Assembly (NCBI RefSeq): GCF_002744175.1
Contig: NZ_NKHF01000056.1
Coordinates: 1-64,000, forward strand
Source of the DNA: Pseudoalteromonas piscicida
GTDB lineage: Bacteria > Pseudomonadota > Gammaproteobacteria > Enterobacterales > Alteromonadaceae
Reading direction: 5' to 3'
Length of the DNA stretch: 64,000 bases
This document shows, piece after piece, positions 1 through 8,225 of this stretch. Made by a program: the position numbers and the translations under genes. How positions within the stretch are numbered: position 1 is the stretch's first letter; each line of letters opens with the position of its first letter. The notes under the pieces were generated by a model that saw only the letters and a list, made by a program, of their open reading frames with translations, did no database searches and was not told the origin of the DNA.

Positions 1-104
1 TAAACCACTTCCTACCGTGGTGGGAGCGAGTTAACCTCGCGATTTTTTGCACCGCAAATCGGCGGGTAAACCACCTTCGACTAAGCTAGGCTGTGGTGGG
101 GACA
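1..104. repeat. REP-like structured repeat, two hairpin units
   Basis: Two similar units each begin TAAACCAC and close with GTGGTGGG, at about 5-24 and 67-100, so each can fold on itself. Between them lie two further short inverted repeats (CGAG/CTCG and CGATTT/AAATCG). Compact arrays of GC-rich hairpins between genes are typical of REP/BIME elements. The left end is cut by the window edge, so the full extent is unknown. Confidence 0.5.
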
Positions 105-186
105 AATTTACCGATAAGATTCATAATTTGTAAGTTTGTTTTATTACACTAGTATTAAGGGCAGGTTTCAGAACAAGGAGTCACGT

Positions 187-1101
187 ATGCCAGGTGCATT
201 TGCCCATATTACGGCCGCTAATATCGCGACTGAGAACAATGCGTTGCTGACAATGAATATGCCAACTGAGGCTAAACGCATTCTTAGCAATAAACAAAAG
301 TATGTGGAGCTTGGTTGTGTTTCACCAGATTACCCTTATTTGGCGGTCGGTCAATCGGCGCAAAATAAGTGGGCTGACTTGATGCATTACGAGCGTACCG
401 GAGAGATAATTAAAGCGGCTATAGCATACTGCCAAACACAAGAAGGGCAAGCTCAAGAAAAGTGCTTTGCTTGGCTTTGCGGTTATATGTCTCACGTTGC
501 CGCTGACATCACTATTCACCCCGTTGTGGAATTAAAAGTTGGCCCCTACGAACAGAACCAAACAGCCCATCGCGATTGTGAAATGCATCAAGATTCGTTT
601 ATCTGGCAACGACTAAATTTAGGTGAAGTAGGACTTGCCGATAGAGTCAAACTTAATATCGGTTCATGTACTAACGCCGACGGCACTTTTGATACTGATA
701 TTCAACATATTTGGCAGCATATCTTAGCACTCGTCCACGCTGACTATACAGATAATGTAGCACCAGACTTTGAAGCTTGGCATAAGGGCTTTCAACTGGT
801 TGTCGATACTGTCGAAGAAGGTTATCGACTTTTCCCTCTCGCGCGACATGTAGCCGCTGGTAGCGGTCTTTTTTATCCACGCCAAGATGAAATAAACCAA
901 GACTACATCGAACACTTAGCTACCCCCGATATCCCTATGCATTACGATAAGATTTTCGATAAAGCCGTTAATAACATTAGGTACTATATAACCATTGTCG
1001 CTAACGCTGTGTTTGAGAGTAAAGCATGCGGAGAAATCCGAAACTGGAACTTAGATACCGGTAAAGATGAGTCGGGTCATTTAACCGCATGGGAGCGATA
1101 A
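187..1101 (+). CDS. Zinc-dependent phospholipase C family protein
   Basis: The 304-residue product starts MPGAFAHITAAN, the usual opening of the bacterial zinc-dependent phospholipase C/S1-P1-like family. It contains a His-rich segment near residues 105-120 (GYMSHVAADITIHP) with the HxxxD arrangement expected for zinc ligands. A longer frame begins upstream, but the ATG at 187 has a good AAGGAG ribosome site 6 bases before it, so I chose it. No signal peptide is visible, which suggests a cytoplasmic product or unusual export. The next gene starts one base after the stop, so the two are probably co-transcribed. The substrate is unknown; phospholipid hydrolysis is only the family assignment. 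Confidence 0.75.
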   Translation: MPGAFAHITAANIATENNALLTMNMPTEAKRILSNKQKYVELGCVSPDYPYLAVGQSAQNKWADLMHYERTGEIIKAAIAYCQTQEGQAQEKCFAWLCGYMSHVAADITIHPVVELKVGPYEQNQTAHRDCEMHQDSFIWQRLNLGEVGLADRVKLNIGSCTNADGTFDTDIQHIWQHILALVHADYTDNVAPDFEAWHKGFQLVVDTVEEGYRLFPLARHVAAGSGLFYPRQDEINQDYIEHLATPDIPMHYDKIFDKAVNNIRYYITIVANAVFESKACGEIRNWNLDTGKDESGHLTAWER

Positions 1102-1102
1102 C

Positions 1103-1507
1103 ATGAAATATATAGCACTGGCCGCCGTTATTGTGTTGTCACTGGGCTGCACCAAGACAGCATACAGCAATGACCCTGAAGATATGGCTGATCTTGCTTC
1201 TCAACTCAAAGATATTGCTGCCGCTGTGGATGGAACTTTAAAGTTCAGCACCAATAAGTTTGACGATCCACAAACGCTACTACTGGCTGCGATTAATAAC
1301 GACACCAGCAAAATTGCACCGTTTGAGGGTTATCAACTCAAGGTAGAAACGCAGGCAAACCACGCAGTCCTGTTGTTATGCAAAGATGAGGTGATACTGA
1401 TTGAAGATGCTGGCTGCACCGCACAGTCTGACATTCAACATTGGCAATCGGAACAAAAGCAGGCATGCCAACTAACCATCAATACCACCGAGGTATGCAA
1501 GTCTTAA
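1103..1507 (+). CDS. Small exported protein of unknown function, possible lipoprotein
   Basis: This 134-residue protein begins with a short basic end and a hydrophobic stretch (IALAAVIVLSLGC) followed by Thr-Lys-Thr. It resembles a lipoprotein signal with the cysteine at about residue 16, although the lipobox is imperfect (Ser at -3). The mature part has three or four further cysteines (near LLCKDE, DAGCTA, QACQL, EVCKS) that could form disulfides in the periplasm. It lies one base behind the phospholipase-like gene and is probably its operon partner. I do not recognise the family. Confidence 0.6.
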   Translation: MKYIALAAVIVLSLGCTKTAYSNDPEDMADLASQLKDIAAAVDGTLKFSTNKFDDPQTLLLAAINNDTSKIAPFEGYQLKVETQANHAVLLLCKDEVILIEDAGCTAQSDIQHWQSEQKQACQLTINTTEVCKS

Positions 1508-1516
1508 CCTGGTTAT

Positions 1517-1557
1517 TGCCGAGCAGTAGCCTGCAATTTAGCTGGTCACGCTCGGCA
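1517..1557. terminator. Inverted repeat between convergent genes
   Basis: A perfect 8-base inverted repeat, TGCCGAGC (1517-1524) and GCTCGGCA (1550-1557), lies between two genes that converge. The loop is long (25 bases) and no clear T run follows, so it is at best a weak bidirectional terminator. Confidence 0.3.
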
Positions 1558-1588
1558 CAGGGTTCACTTTAGGGTTCAACACTGCGGC

Positions 1589-3217
1589 TCAATCAAGAAC
1601 CCAGTTTATAGCTATGTTTTTCACCAAGTACATACCACTTTCTTGTTTGTCACAGCGGCTTTCGCTGGTTCGCGTTATATAAATTGTAGGCAAGTTATGG
1701 TGGGATGCTTCCACTTGTTTAGTTTGTTCTGCGCACATTTTCTGCACTACATCACGCAGTGCATTTTCCTCAAGGAGATGACTCACCGACAGCCCTTTAT
1801 CTTTAATTTTTACCGATGGTTGGGCGTTTTTTGCTACATTATTTAATGTTGAAATAAGGTGTTCACTGCCCGCGGGATAAAATGAGTAGTAAAAACGCTG
1901 TGGAGTGAGAGCTGTGATCACAACCACACCTTCTTTACCTATTACAGAAAAGCGTCCGGTGGTATTTTCAAGCTTTAGTGCCGTGGTTTCATCTACACCA
2001 AAACCAAACTTTTGTCCACTTTGCTGAGCAAGCACCGCAAGCCGGAAGCTTCTGCCTCGCTCACTGAAATGTGTATCTAAAATGCCATACGAAAAGGTCC
2101 CAAGCCCACCCGCGGCGTCATAAGTTAATGAGTCAGTATTTAACTTGCCACACCCACCATGCTTATCGCAATTTTGCGCAGGTGCAGCAGCATTTAGCGC
2201 CCCACTTTGCAATGCCTCTATACTGCTACCATTGGTGATCATGGGAACGTTACCAAAGACATTGTTCCCACCTGACTGCACCGCTGTACCAGCACTCGTC
2301 CCAATCACTATCGGTACTTGCTTTAATGCCGCAGTCCAAGGATAGGGGGTTTGCGTATCACTAGAGTACATGACTTGTTTGGTCAGCGACTGATCGCCGC
2401 CATTGAACATGATAGCATCGGCGCTTTTTATTTGTCGTGTTAGTTGTTCGATACCACGCTGACACAATTTGTACTCACTCAGTGTCCTATCGGGATAAAC
2501 GGCTTCTCGATTATAAACGCCGTTAAGCGTATTTCGGTACAGCTCTAGGTTTTTACAAGCGTTGTTATTGATTGCAGCGGCTAGTGCAGGAGTTAATGGT
2601 AACCATTGTGCGTCAATATCATAGTCTTGAAACAACCCTTGATAAAAATCAGCAGACTCATAAGGATCTCGAGATGACGCAGTCACAAGTAATAATTTTT
2701 TATGCTTAGTTTTAGTAATACTCGCGACAATATCTTCTAAAATTTCAGTACTCGCTGCTTCATTATTCCCCTTGGTATTAACCAACTCAGGGATCCGCTT
2801 ATGCTGATACAACAAAGGCAGCTCGAGCATATCAAAGAAAAAGTAAAACTCTTTATTGCTCCAATCTCGGTATAGTTCACCATCCAACTGTTTAACCCGT
2901 TGGATAAGATCAGTTTTAGACAGCGCCTTATTTAGCGGTAACTTTTCCAGTAGTTTTAAGGTGCGCTTAAGATGCTTTTGATTTGCGGTAGGCCAACGAC
3001 TGGCAAATCTTTTTGTTGCCATTTCATCAACAGAAAATAATAAATGTGTTTTTGCAGCAGCAGAAAACTCGACATTTTTTTCACAATTTTTTGTTGCCAT
3101 ACTAGAGCAAGTTTTAAGTGCACCACCTATTAAATAAAGTGTTTGTGCAGAAGGGGTTAAGCTGAAGAAAAGCGTGCTCACCGTGATAACTGAGCGGATA
3201 AAAAACACAACATTCAT
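1589..3217 (-). CDS. Exported cyanophycinase (peptidase S51 family)
   Basis: The 542-residue product has an N-terminal signal peptide (MNVVFFIRSVITVSTLFFS, cleavage near the following PSAQ). It carries cyanophycinase hallmarks: MFNGGDQ near residue 270, the nucleophile elbow GTSAG near 306, and DTHFSERGR near 384 followed by GFGVDETTAL. Cyanophycinases cleave multi-L-arginyl-poly-aspartate into beta-Asp-Arg dipeptides. The signal peptide points to action outside the cytoplasm on scavenged polymer, as in the CphE type, rather than on the cell's own store. It is longer than intracellular CphB (about 270) and CphE (about 420) because of an extended N-terminal part. The ATG at 3217 follows a GGAA and was preferred to a TTG 12 bases upstream. 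The next genes downstream of its divergent neighbour supply uptake and dipeptide hydrolysis. Confidence 0.85.
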   Translation of the reverse strand: MNVVFFIRSVITVSTLFFSLTPSAQTLYLIGGALKTCSSMATKNCEKNVEFSAAAKTHLLFSVDEMATKRFASRWPTANQKHLKRTLKLLEKLPLNKALSKTDLIQRVKQLDGELYRDWSNKEFYFFFDMLELPLLYQHKRIPELVNTKGNNEAASTEILEDIVASITKTKHKKLLLVTASSRDPYESADFYQGLFQDYDIDAQWLPLTPALAAAINNNACKNLELYRNTLNGVYNREAVYPDRTLSEYKLCQRGIEQLTRQIKSADAIMFNGGDQSLTKQVMYSSDTQTPYPWTAALKQVPIVIGTSAGTAVQSGGNNVFGNVPMITNGSSIEALQSGALNAAAPAQNCDKHGGCGKLNTDSLTYDAAGGLGTFSYGILDTHFSERGRSFRLAVLAQQSGQKFGFGVDETTALKLENTTGRFSVIGKEGVVVITALTPQRFYYSFYPAGSEHLISTLNNVAKNAQPSVKIKDKGLSVSHLLEENALRDVVQKMCAEQTKQVEASHHNLPTIYITRTSESRCDKQESGMYLVKNIAINWVLD

Positions 3218-3632
3218 GATAAATTCCAAACAATTTTGTTAAAAACGACTTGTCAGCACAAAAACGCTTGTGCTATAAATTTTAATGAACATTGCAAAGA
3301 GCAAGCTAGCACAAGCCAGTTTGCATTGTCAAAAAACACGAGATGAAACTATGTTGAAGAAAGCGTTCAAATTTGTTTGCTACTTCTACTCACCTCACTA
3401 CCTTTCTGAGTGGTTCGACGAGTAGACACACGGTGTAATACCGTGGTGTTGTCTATTGAATGCAACCCCACCTCTTAATTTCTTATAAAAATTAAACGGC
3501 CGAGTATAGGCGCAGTATCGCGATTTTTCGCAGTGGCGTGATCCTTATTCGTGCAGCTGGTGCTGTAGGCGCTTTGCTATCATTTTAGCAAACACCCAAG
3601 TACCAATGTGTCGACTAATCATCACAAAAATA
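3218..3632. other. Upstream region of cyanophycinase, no gene found
   Basis: The stretch holds an inverted repeat at about 3424-3454 (AGACA and CACGG arms around TGTAATA, closing in CCGTG and GTCT). A second small one lies at about 3578-3597 (TTTGCTA and TTAGCAAA). No convincing coding frame is present. It probably carries the cyanophycinase promoter, but no clear -35/-10 pair stands out. Confidence 0.35.
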
Positions 3633-3793
3633 ATACCAAATATATTAAGTAAGTGAGCTATTTGAAGCACCGAAATAGCGTGAGTAGCTAGGCAAAAATT
3701 TTGCTATTCATTTGTTCTAAATGAGAAGTTTTTAACGACGCTAATATGCTATTTCATCATTCAAATTGATTAGGGAATGAATTCAATTGGTAT
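3633..3793 (+). repeat. MITE-like repeat A, full copy 1
   Basis: This 161-bp element begins ATACCAAAT and ends AATTGGTAT, so the ends form short terminal inverted repeats. It matches copies at 13948-14108 and 34253-34410 along its whole length. Inside are an inverted pair (GCTATTT/AAATAGC) and a second direct GCTATTT near the right end. No ORF is present. It ends 64 bases before the TonB receptor start, so the receptor promoter may overlap its right end (TATAAA at about 3790). Confidence 0.85.
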
Positions 3794-3856
3794 AAATACA
3801 GAAATAACGCCACTTGCCTTTACTAAGCCCCTCATCAACAGAAAGTAGGTGAAGTA

Positions 3857-6781
3857 ATGTACAACAGACTATTTATAGCAATTTCAGCAGCCTTGGCTGC
3901 TTCTAGTTTAACAGCTCAGGCGGAAGAACAAGATAATCAAAACACAACCTCGGTTGAGCGAATTGAAGTTACGGGCTCACGGATCAAAGGAGTTGATCTT
4001 GAAGGAACACAGCCTATCACCATACTAAGCGCAGAAGATATTGACCGCTCTGGCGCCTCGTCCATTTACGAACTGCTGCAAGATATTCCGCAATTAAAAG
4101 GAGGGTCAGGCACCTTCTCTACCAGCGAAAGCGGCAGCACATCGACCTCAACTCCCGCAGGTCAAGCCGCTGCAAGCCTTAGAGGTATGGGCCCTTCAGC
4201 CACATTAACCTTAATCAACGGTCGCCGTGTCGCCCCTAGTTCTTTTGCAGCTGGCACTCAAAACTTTGTTGATGTAAACGCTATTCCACTCGCTGCAATT
4301 GAACGTGTTGAGATTTTAGCCACTGGCGCCTCTGCAATTTATGGCGCCGATGCTGTAGCAGGCGTAATTAACTACATTCTCAAAGACAATTATGATGGTG
4401 CTGAGCTAGAAGTGAGCTATGGGAATAGCCTAGAAAGCTCCGATGAAGGGAAAAGTCAAGTTAACCTCATTTGGGGAACTGAGATCGGTGATGGTAACCT
4501 GATGCTATTCGCTGACTTTTATGACCGCAATCAATTCAACGCAACAGACAGGGATTATCTAGCAACACCAAACCTAGTAAATGGTTACTCTTATCTGCCC
4601 AAACTCGAGAACACACCAAATATTTATTATTACAGCAGTCGTGATGGCAACGAGCTTGCAGCTCCCGGTTGTATGAGTGAGCTGGTAACCACTGAGTATG
4701 GTGAACAGATCTGCGCTTATTATGGCAATCAAGACGATGTGTTACGAACACCATTTGAGAGCATGTCGGGTGGCGCCATGTTTAATCAACAGCTTGGTGA
4801 TTTAACATGGAAAACCGAGTTTTTCATCAGTAAAACCAAGTCCACTGCATACTCAACACCAGCCGCAATCAATCAGCTAGATGATGGTGAAGGCCCTTGG
4901 GTGAAAGAGGATGCCCTATTCATTTTTGACGAGCAAAATGGCAATAATCCATTACTAGAGTCACTCTATATCGACCCATTCGATACCTTACTTGGACAAG
5001 AGCAATGGGGCTTTCAGTTTGATGCCCGCTTTAATGCGCCACGCACCATTGAGGTCGAAAGTCAGAATATGCGTTTGGTCTCTAGTTTAGAGGGCCAACT
5101 AGGCCAATGGGATTGGGTATCGGGGATCATGTTTTCTGAGTCAAAATCTGATCAGGTAGCTACCGAAGGCGTTTACAATCGCTATAAATTCCACGCTGCT
5201 TTGGCCGGAGAACTCTGTAACGATGGGAATATTGCAGATATCAGCAATGGCCAGTTAAGCTGTGGAAATGCTAGCCTACTGGACTTTTACAACCCATTTT
5301 TAGTAGGTAATAGTGCTAACGATGCTACCTTAGCCCTGACTCAAGCACGTCCAACAAGGGAAGGAACCAGTCAGATTTATAGCTGGGACTTTACTATCTC
5401 AGGTGAATTATTTACGTGGCAAGATATCACGGTACAGTCCTCCTTTGGTGTTGAGGCACGAAATGAAGAGCTTTCAGACACGCCTTCTCGCGATGCCGTT
5501 GCGGATGCCGCCAATGATTATCTAGTTGATGTATTTGGTTATGGCTCAAGCATTGCAAATGCGCAGCGAACACAACTAGGTGCATTTGCCGAACTATATA
5601 TTCCCCTTACCGACACCGTAGAGATGCAGCTGGCAGGCCGTTATGACCACTTTGACGACTTTGGCTCAACATTTAACCCCAAAATTGGTATTAGTTATCG
5701 CCCAACCGATGCATTAATGCTCCGTGCGGGCTGGTCAACTTCATTCAGGGCTCCATCTTTAACGCAAGCGGGAGTAAAACTAAGAACCACCACCTCGACT
5801 TTTGATTGCGGCGCTAACCAAGCGGTTGCCGATCTATACTGTGAGGGAGATGGCACGCAAGTCACTGTAAATTCACTGGAGCTCGGTAATAGCCAGCTTA
5901 ATGCCGAAGAGTCCGAGTCACTATCTTTGGGGGTTGCTTGGAGTCCAACTCGTGATACCACAGTTACCATTGACTATTGGCAGTTTGAATACACAGATGT
6001 CATCGATACCAACATGACTGCTGTACTCAACCGAGCTATCAACGATGCCTCTTTGCGCCACTGTGGACTTGTTCCTGAAGGCCAAATGGGAATTTCTTAC
6101 GATGAGGACGTGTGCAGCGTTACCGACGCCCAAGGTTTGAGCATCGCGCAACGTGGCGCAAATCTAGATGAGATTTTAACTGCTTATATCAATGAGTTTG
6201 ATCCACGCTCACAAAGCTTGCAACTGTATCGTGACCACGTTATCCAGCTAGAGAACACGGGGAGCCAAGACATTGCAGGGCTAGACATTAAATTTGACCA
6301 TAGATTTAGACTCGAAAACGCAGATTTAATAGTCAAGCTAGATGCCACTCATTACCTTGAATATGAGCGCAATAAACCCGGTTCAGATGAAGCTGAAGAA
6401 CTCGTAGGCACGTTCAGATACCCAGAAAATATTGGCAGAGTTTCATTAACTTATAACGCCGATGATTTTTATATCTCGCTAGGGGCAAACTATACTGACA
6501 GCTACGCTGATGATATTGAAGGGCTACGAGGAAGAGAAATCGATGAACTTGCTGAGCTTGGCAAATTGGATAGCGAATCACAACGAGACGTTGACAGCTG
6601 GACAGTGGTAGATGTCAGTGCTGGTTATCAATTATCTGACGATCTAAGGGTGAGACTCAGCATAGATAACCTTTTAGATAAGAAACCACCTACAGTGTAT
6701 GGCTCTTCTCGAGGCTTCGATTCGATTAATCACAATGCGTTTGGGACTAACTATACGCTGGGATTAACTTACCAGTTCTAA
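3857..6781 (+). CDS. TonB-dependent outer-membrane receptor, probable cyanophycin-fragment uptake
   Basis: The 974-residue protein has a signal peptide ending near AQA (residue 22) and a TonB-box region (VERIEVTGSRI, residues 33-43). A plug domain runs to about 190 (SAEDIDRSGASSIYELL, TLINGRRV, GASAIYGADAVAGVINY). A long beta-barrel follows, ending GLTYQF with the C-terminal aromatic typical of barrel proteins. It belongs to the large TonB receptors of marine Alteromonadales that import peptides or oligosaccharides. An AGGTGA ribosome site precedes the ATG. Its location between the cyanophycinase and the transporter/dipeptidase pair suggests that it imports beta-Asp-Arg or short cyanophycin fragments. 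That substrate is an inference from context, not from sequence. Confidence 0.9.
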   Translation: MYNRLFIAISAALAASSLTAQAEEQDNQNTTSVERIEVTGSRIKGVDLEGTQPITILSAEDIDRSGASSIYELLQDIPQLKGGSGTFSTSESGSTSTSTPAGQAAASLRGMGPSATLTLINGRRVAPSSFAAGTQNFVDVNAIPLAAIERVEILATGASAIYGADAVAGVINYILKDNYDGAELEVSYGNSLESSDEGKSQVNLIWGTEIGDGNLMLFADFYDRNQFNATDRDYLATPNLVNGYSYLPKLENTPNIYYYSSRDGNELAAPGCMSELVTTEYGEQICAYYGNQDDVLRTPFESMSGGAMFNQQLGDLTWKTEFFISKTKSTAYSTPAAINQLDDGEGPWVKEDALFIFDEQNGNNPLLESLYIDPFDTLLGQEQWGFQFDARFNAPRTIEVESQNMRLVSSLEGQLGQWDWVSGIMFSESKSDQVATEGVYNRYKFHAALAGELCNDGNIADISNGQLSCGNASLLDFYNPFLVGNSANDATLALTQARPTREGTSQIYSWDFTISGELFTWQDITVQSSFGVEARNEELSDTPSRDAVADAANDYLVDVFGYGSSIANAQRTQLGAFAELYIPLTDTVEMQLAGRYDHFDDFGSTFNPKIGISYRPTDALMLRAGWSTSFRAPSLTQAGVKLRTTTSTFDCGANQAVADLYCEGDGTQVTVNSLELGNSQLNAEESESLSLGVAWSPTRDTTVTIDYWQFEYTDVIDTNMTAVLNRAINDASLRHCGLVPEGQMGISYDEDVCSVTDAQGLSIAQRGANLDEILTAYINEFDPRSQSLQLYRDHVIQLENTGSQDIAGLDIKFDHRFRLENADLIVKLDATHYLEYERNKPGSDEAEELVGTFRYPENIGRVSLTYNADDFYISLGANYTDSYADDIEGLRGREIDELAELGKLDSESQRDVDSWTVVDVSAGYQLSDDLRVRLSIDNLLDKKPPTVYGSSRGFDSINHNAFGTNYTLGLTYQF

Positions 6782-6786
6782 TGGAG

Positions 6787-6806
6787 AAATGGGGGCAACC
6801 CCATTT
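6787..6806. promoter_or_regulatory. Perfect 8-bp hairpin with GCAA loop between receptor and transporter genes
   Basis: AAATGGGG and CCCCATTT pair perfectly around a GCAA tetraloop, six bases after the receptor stop and 11 bases before the transporter ATG. There is no T run, so it is more likely an mRNA-stabilising or read-through-limiting structure than a full terminator. It occupies the place where a ribosome site would be expected. Confidence 0.5.
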
Positions 6807-6817
6807 TCGTTATATTT

Positions 6818-8221
6818 ATGCGAAAAACGATAAAAATGCCCGACGCATTTGTTATTTTGCTGGTGATTGCAGGACTCTGTTATGGGGTGTCACACTTCAT
6901 TTTGCCTGGCGCTTTTGACCTTAAAGGCACACAAGAAGCGGTTGCGCTCTCGCAGTTTTCTCAAGCGCAAGCGCCCGCTCCTATGCCTTTGTTTGCCACC
7001 CAAGGCGAAGCAGGTTTGTTTAATGTGCTTTTTGAAGGGCTAGTGAGTGGTGATAGAAATGGCGCAGCTATTGGTGTCATTGCGTTCATTTTAATCACTG
7101 GCGGTGCGTTTGGCGTACTGATGCAAACTAAAGCCATCGACAATGGCATCATGGCATTGATCAACTCCACTCAACGTATAGATTGGTTATTTATCCCCTG
7201 CCTTTTTATCACTTTTGCCTTGGGAGGAGCCATTTTTGGTATGGGGGAAGAGGCCATCGCGTTTTGTATTGTGCTCTACCCTATCATGCAACGCCTTGGT
7301 TATAACGCTCAGGTCACCGTACTGGTCACTTATGTAGCAACACAAATTGGCTTTGCCACCTCTGCAATGAATCCATTTAGCATTGCCATCGCGCAAAGTA
7401 TTGCACAATTACCGGTATTCTCCGGCGCCGAATTTAGGGTAGCACTTACAGCCTTATTTACGCTGGTTGGGTTGGTTTTTACCATGCGCTACGCCGCAAA
7501 AATCAGAACAAGTCATGATGCCATTGCCGCAAGTACCGCTCCAGATAAATTAGCGCTGGTAGACAAGGCCTTGTTACTAGCATTCTTACTGGTTATTGTT
7601 TGGGTGATCTATGGCGTCACAGCAAAAGGCTATTATATTCCTGAGCTAGCGACACAGTTTTTTATCCTCGGACTGGTTATTGCCGCCATCGCCAAACTTG
7701 GTGGGCGTCAATCCATCAGCCAATCCGTAGATGCATTTAAAACTGGAAGCGCAGAGCTATTACCTGCAGCACTATTGGTGGGACTGGCAAAAGGGCTGGT
7801 GTTATTGTTAGGTGGTAGCGATCTACAAACTCCATCCATTTTAAATACCCTACTCTATTACGCTGCAACCTTAATAACCCAAGTACCCGATGCACTGGCC
7901 GCTTGGTTTATGTACGTATTTCAATCCCTATTTAACTTCTTTGTGTCATCAGGCTCCGGGCAGGCTGCAATCACAATGCCCATCATGGCGCCGCTTGCAG
8001 ATTTAATTGGCGTGTCGCGGCAAACCGCGGTATTGGCTTTTCAACTGGGAGACGGACTCACTAATATTATTATTCCCACTTCAGCAAGTTTGATCGGCTG
8101 CTTAGGCGTGGTCAAGCTTTCTTGGAATGATTGGGTGCAGTTTATCTGGCGCTTTATGTTACTTCTTTTCACCTTAGCAAGTGTGGTTACCCTATTTGCT
8201 CAGCTAACAAATTATCAATAA
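6818..8221 (+). CDS. YfcC/DcuC-family inner-membrane transporter, probable dipeptide or amino-acid uptake
   Basis: This 467-residue polytopic membrane protein has about 12 hydrophobic segments. Its family-like motifs are GGAFGVLMQTKAIDNG (about 95-110), GMGEEAIAFC (about 140), and SGSGQAAITMPIMAPLAD (about 385-402). These place it in the DcuC/YfcC superfamily of secondary carriers. The gene lies 36 bases behind the receptor and four bases before the dipeptidase. The likely role is import of beta-Asp-Arg into the cytoplasm, but that is inferred from the neighbours. No ribosome site is visible before the ATG at 6818, nor before an in-frame ATG at 6836. The hairpin just upstream may affect coupling. 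Confidence 0.8.
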   Translation: MRKTIKMPDAFVILLVIAGLCYGVSHFILPGAFDLKGTQEAVALSQFSQAQAPAPMPLFATQGEAGLFNVLFEGLVSGDRNGAAIGVIAFILITGGAFGVLMQTKAIDNGIMALINSTQRIDWLFIPCLFITFALGGAIFGMGEEAIAFCIVLYPIMQRLGYNAQVTVLVTYVATQIGFATSAMNPFSIAIAQSIAQLPVFSGAEFRVALTALFTLVGLVFTMRYAAKIRTSHDAIAASTAPDKLALVDKALLLAFLLVIVWVIYGVTAKGYYIPELATQFFILGLVIAAIAKLGGRQSISQSVDAFKTGSAELLPAALLVGLAKGLVLLLGGSDLQTPSILNTLLYYAATLITQVPDALAAWFMYVFQSLFNFFVSSGSGQAAITMPIMAPLADLIGVSRQTAVLAFQLGDGLTNIIIPTSASLIGCLGVVKLSWNDWVQFIWRFMLLLFTLASVVTLFAQLTNYQ

Positions 8222-8225
8222 ATTT

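Noticed and set aside
1..104. CRISPR-like repetition at the left edge
   Set aside because: Only two imperfect hairpin units with unequal spacers; it fits REP elements, not an array.
3546..3624. 25-codon minus-strand frame starting MISRHIGTW
   Set aside because: It has no Shine-Dalgarno and no coupling to a gene, so it is indistinguishable from chance.
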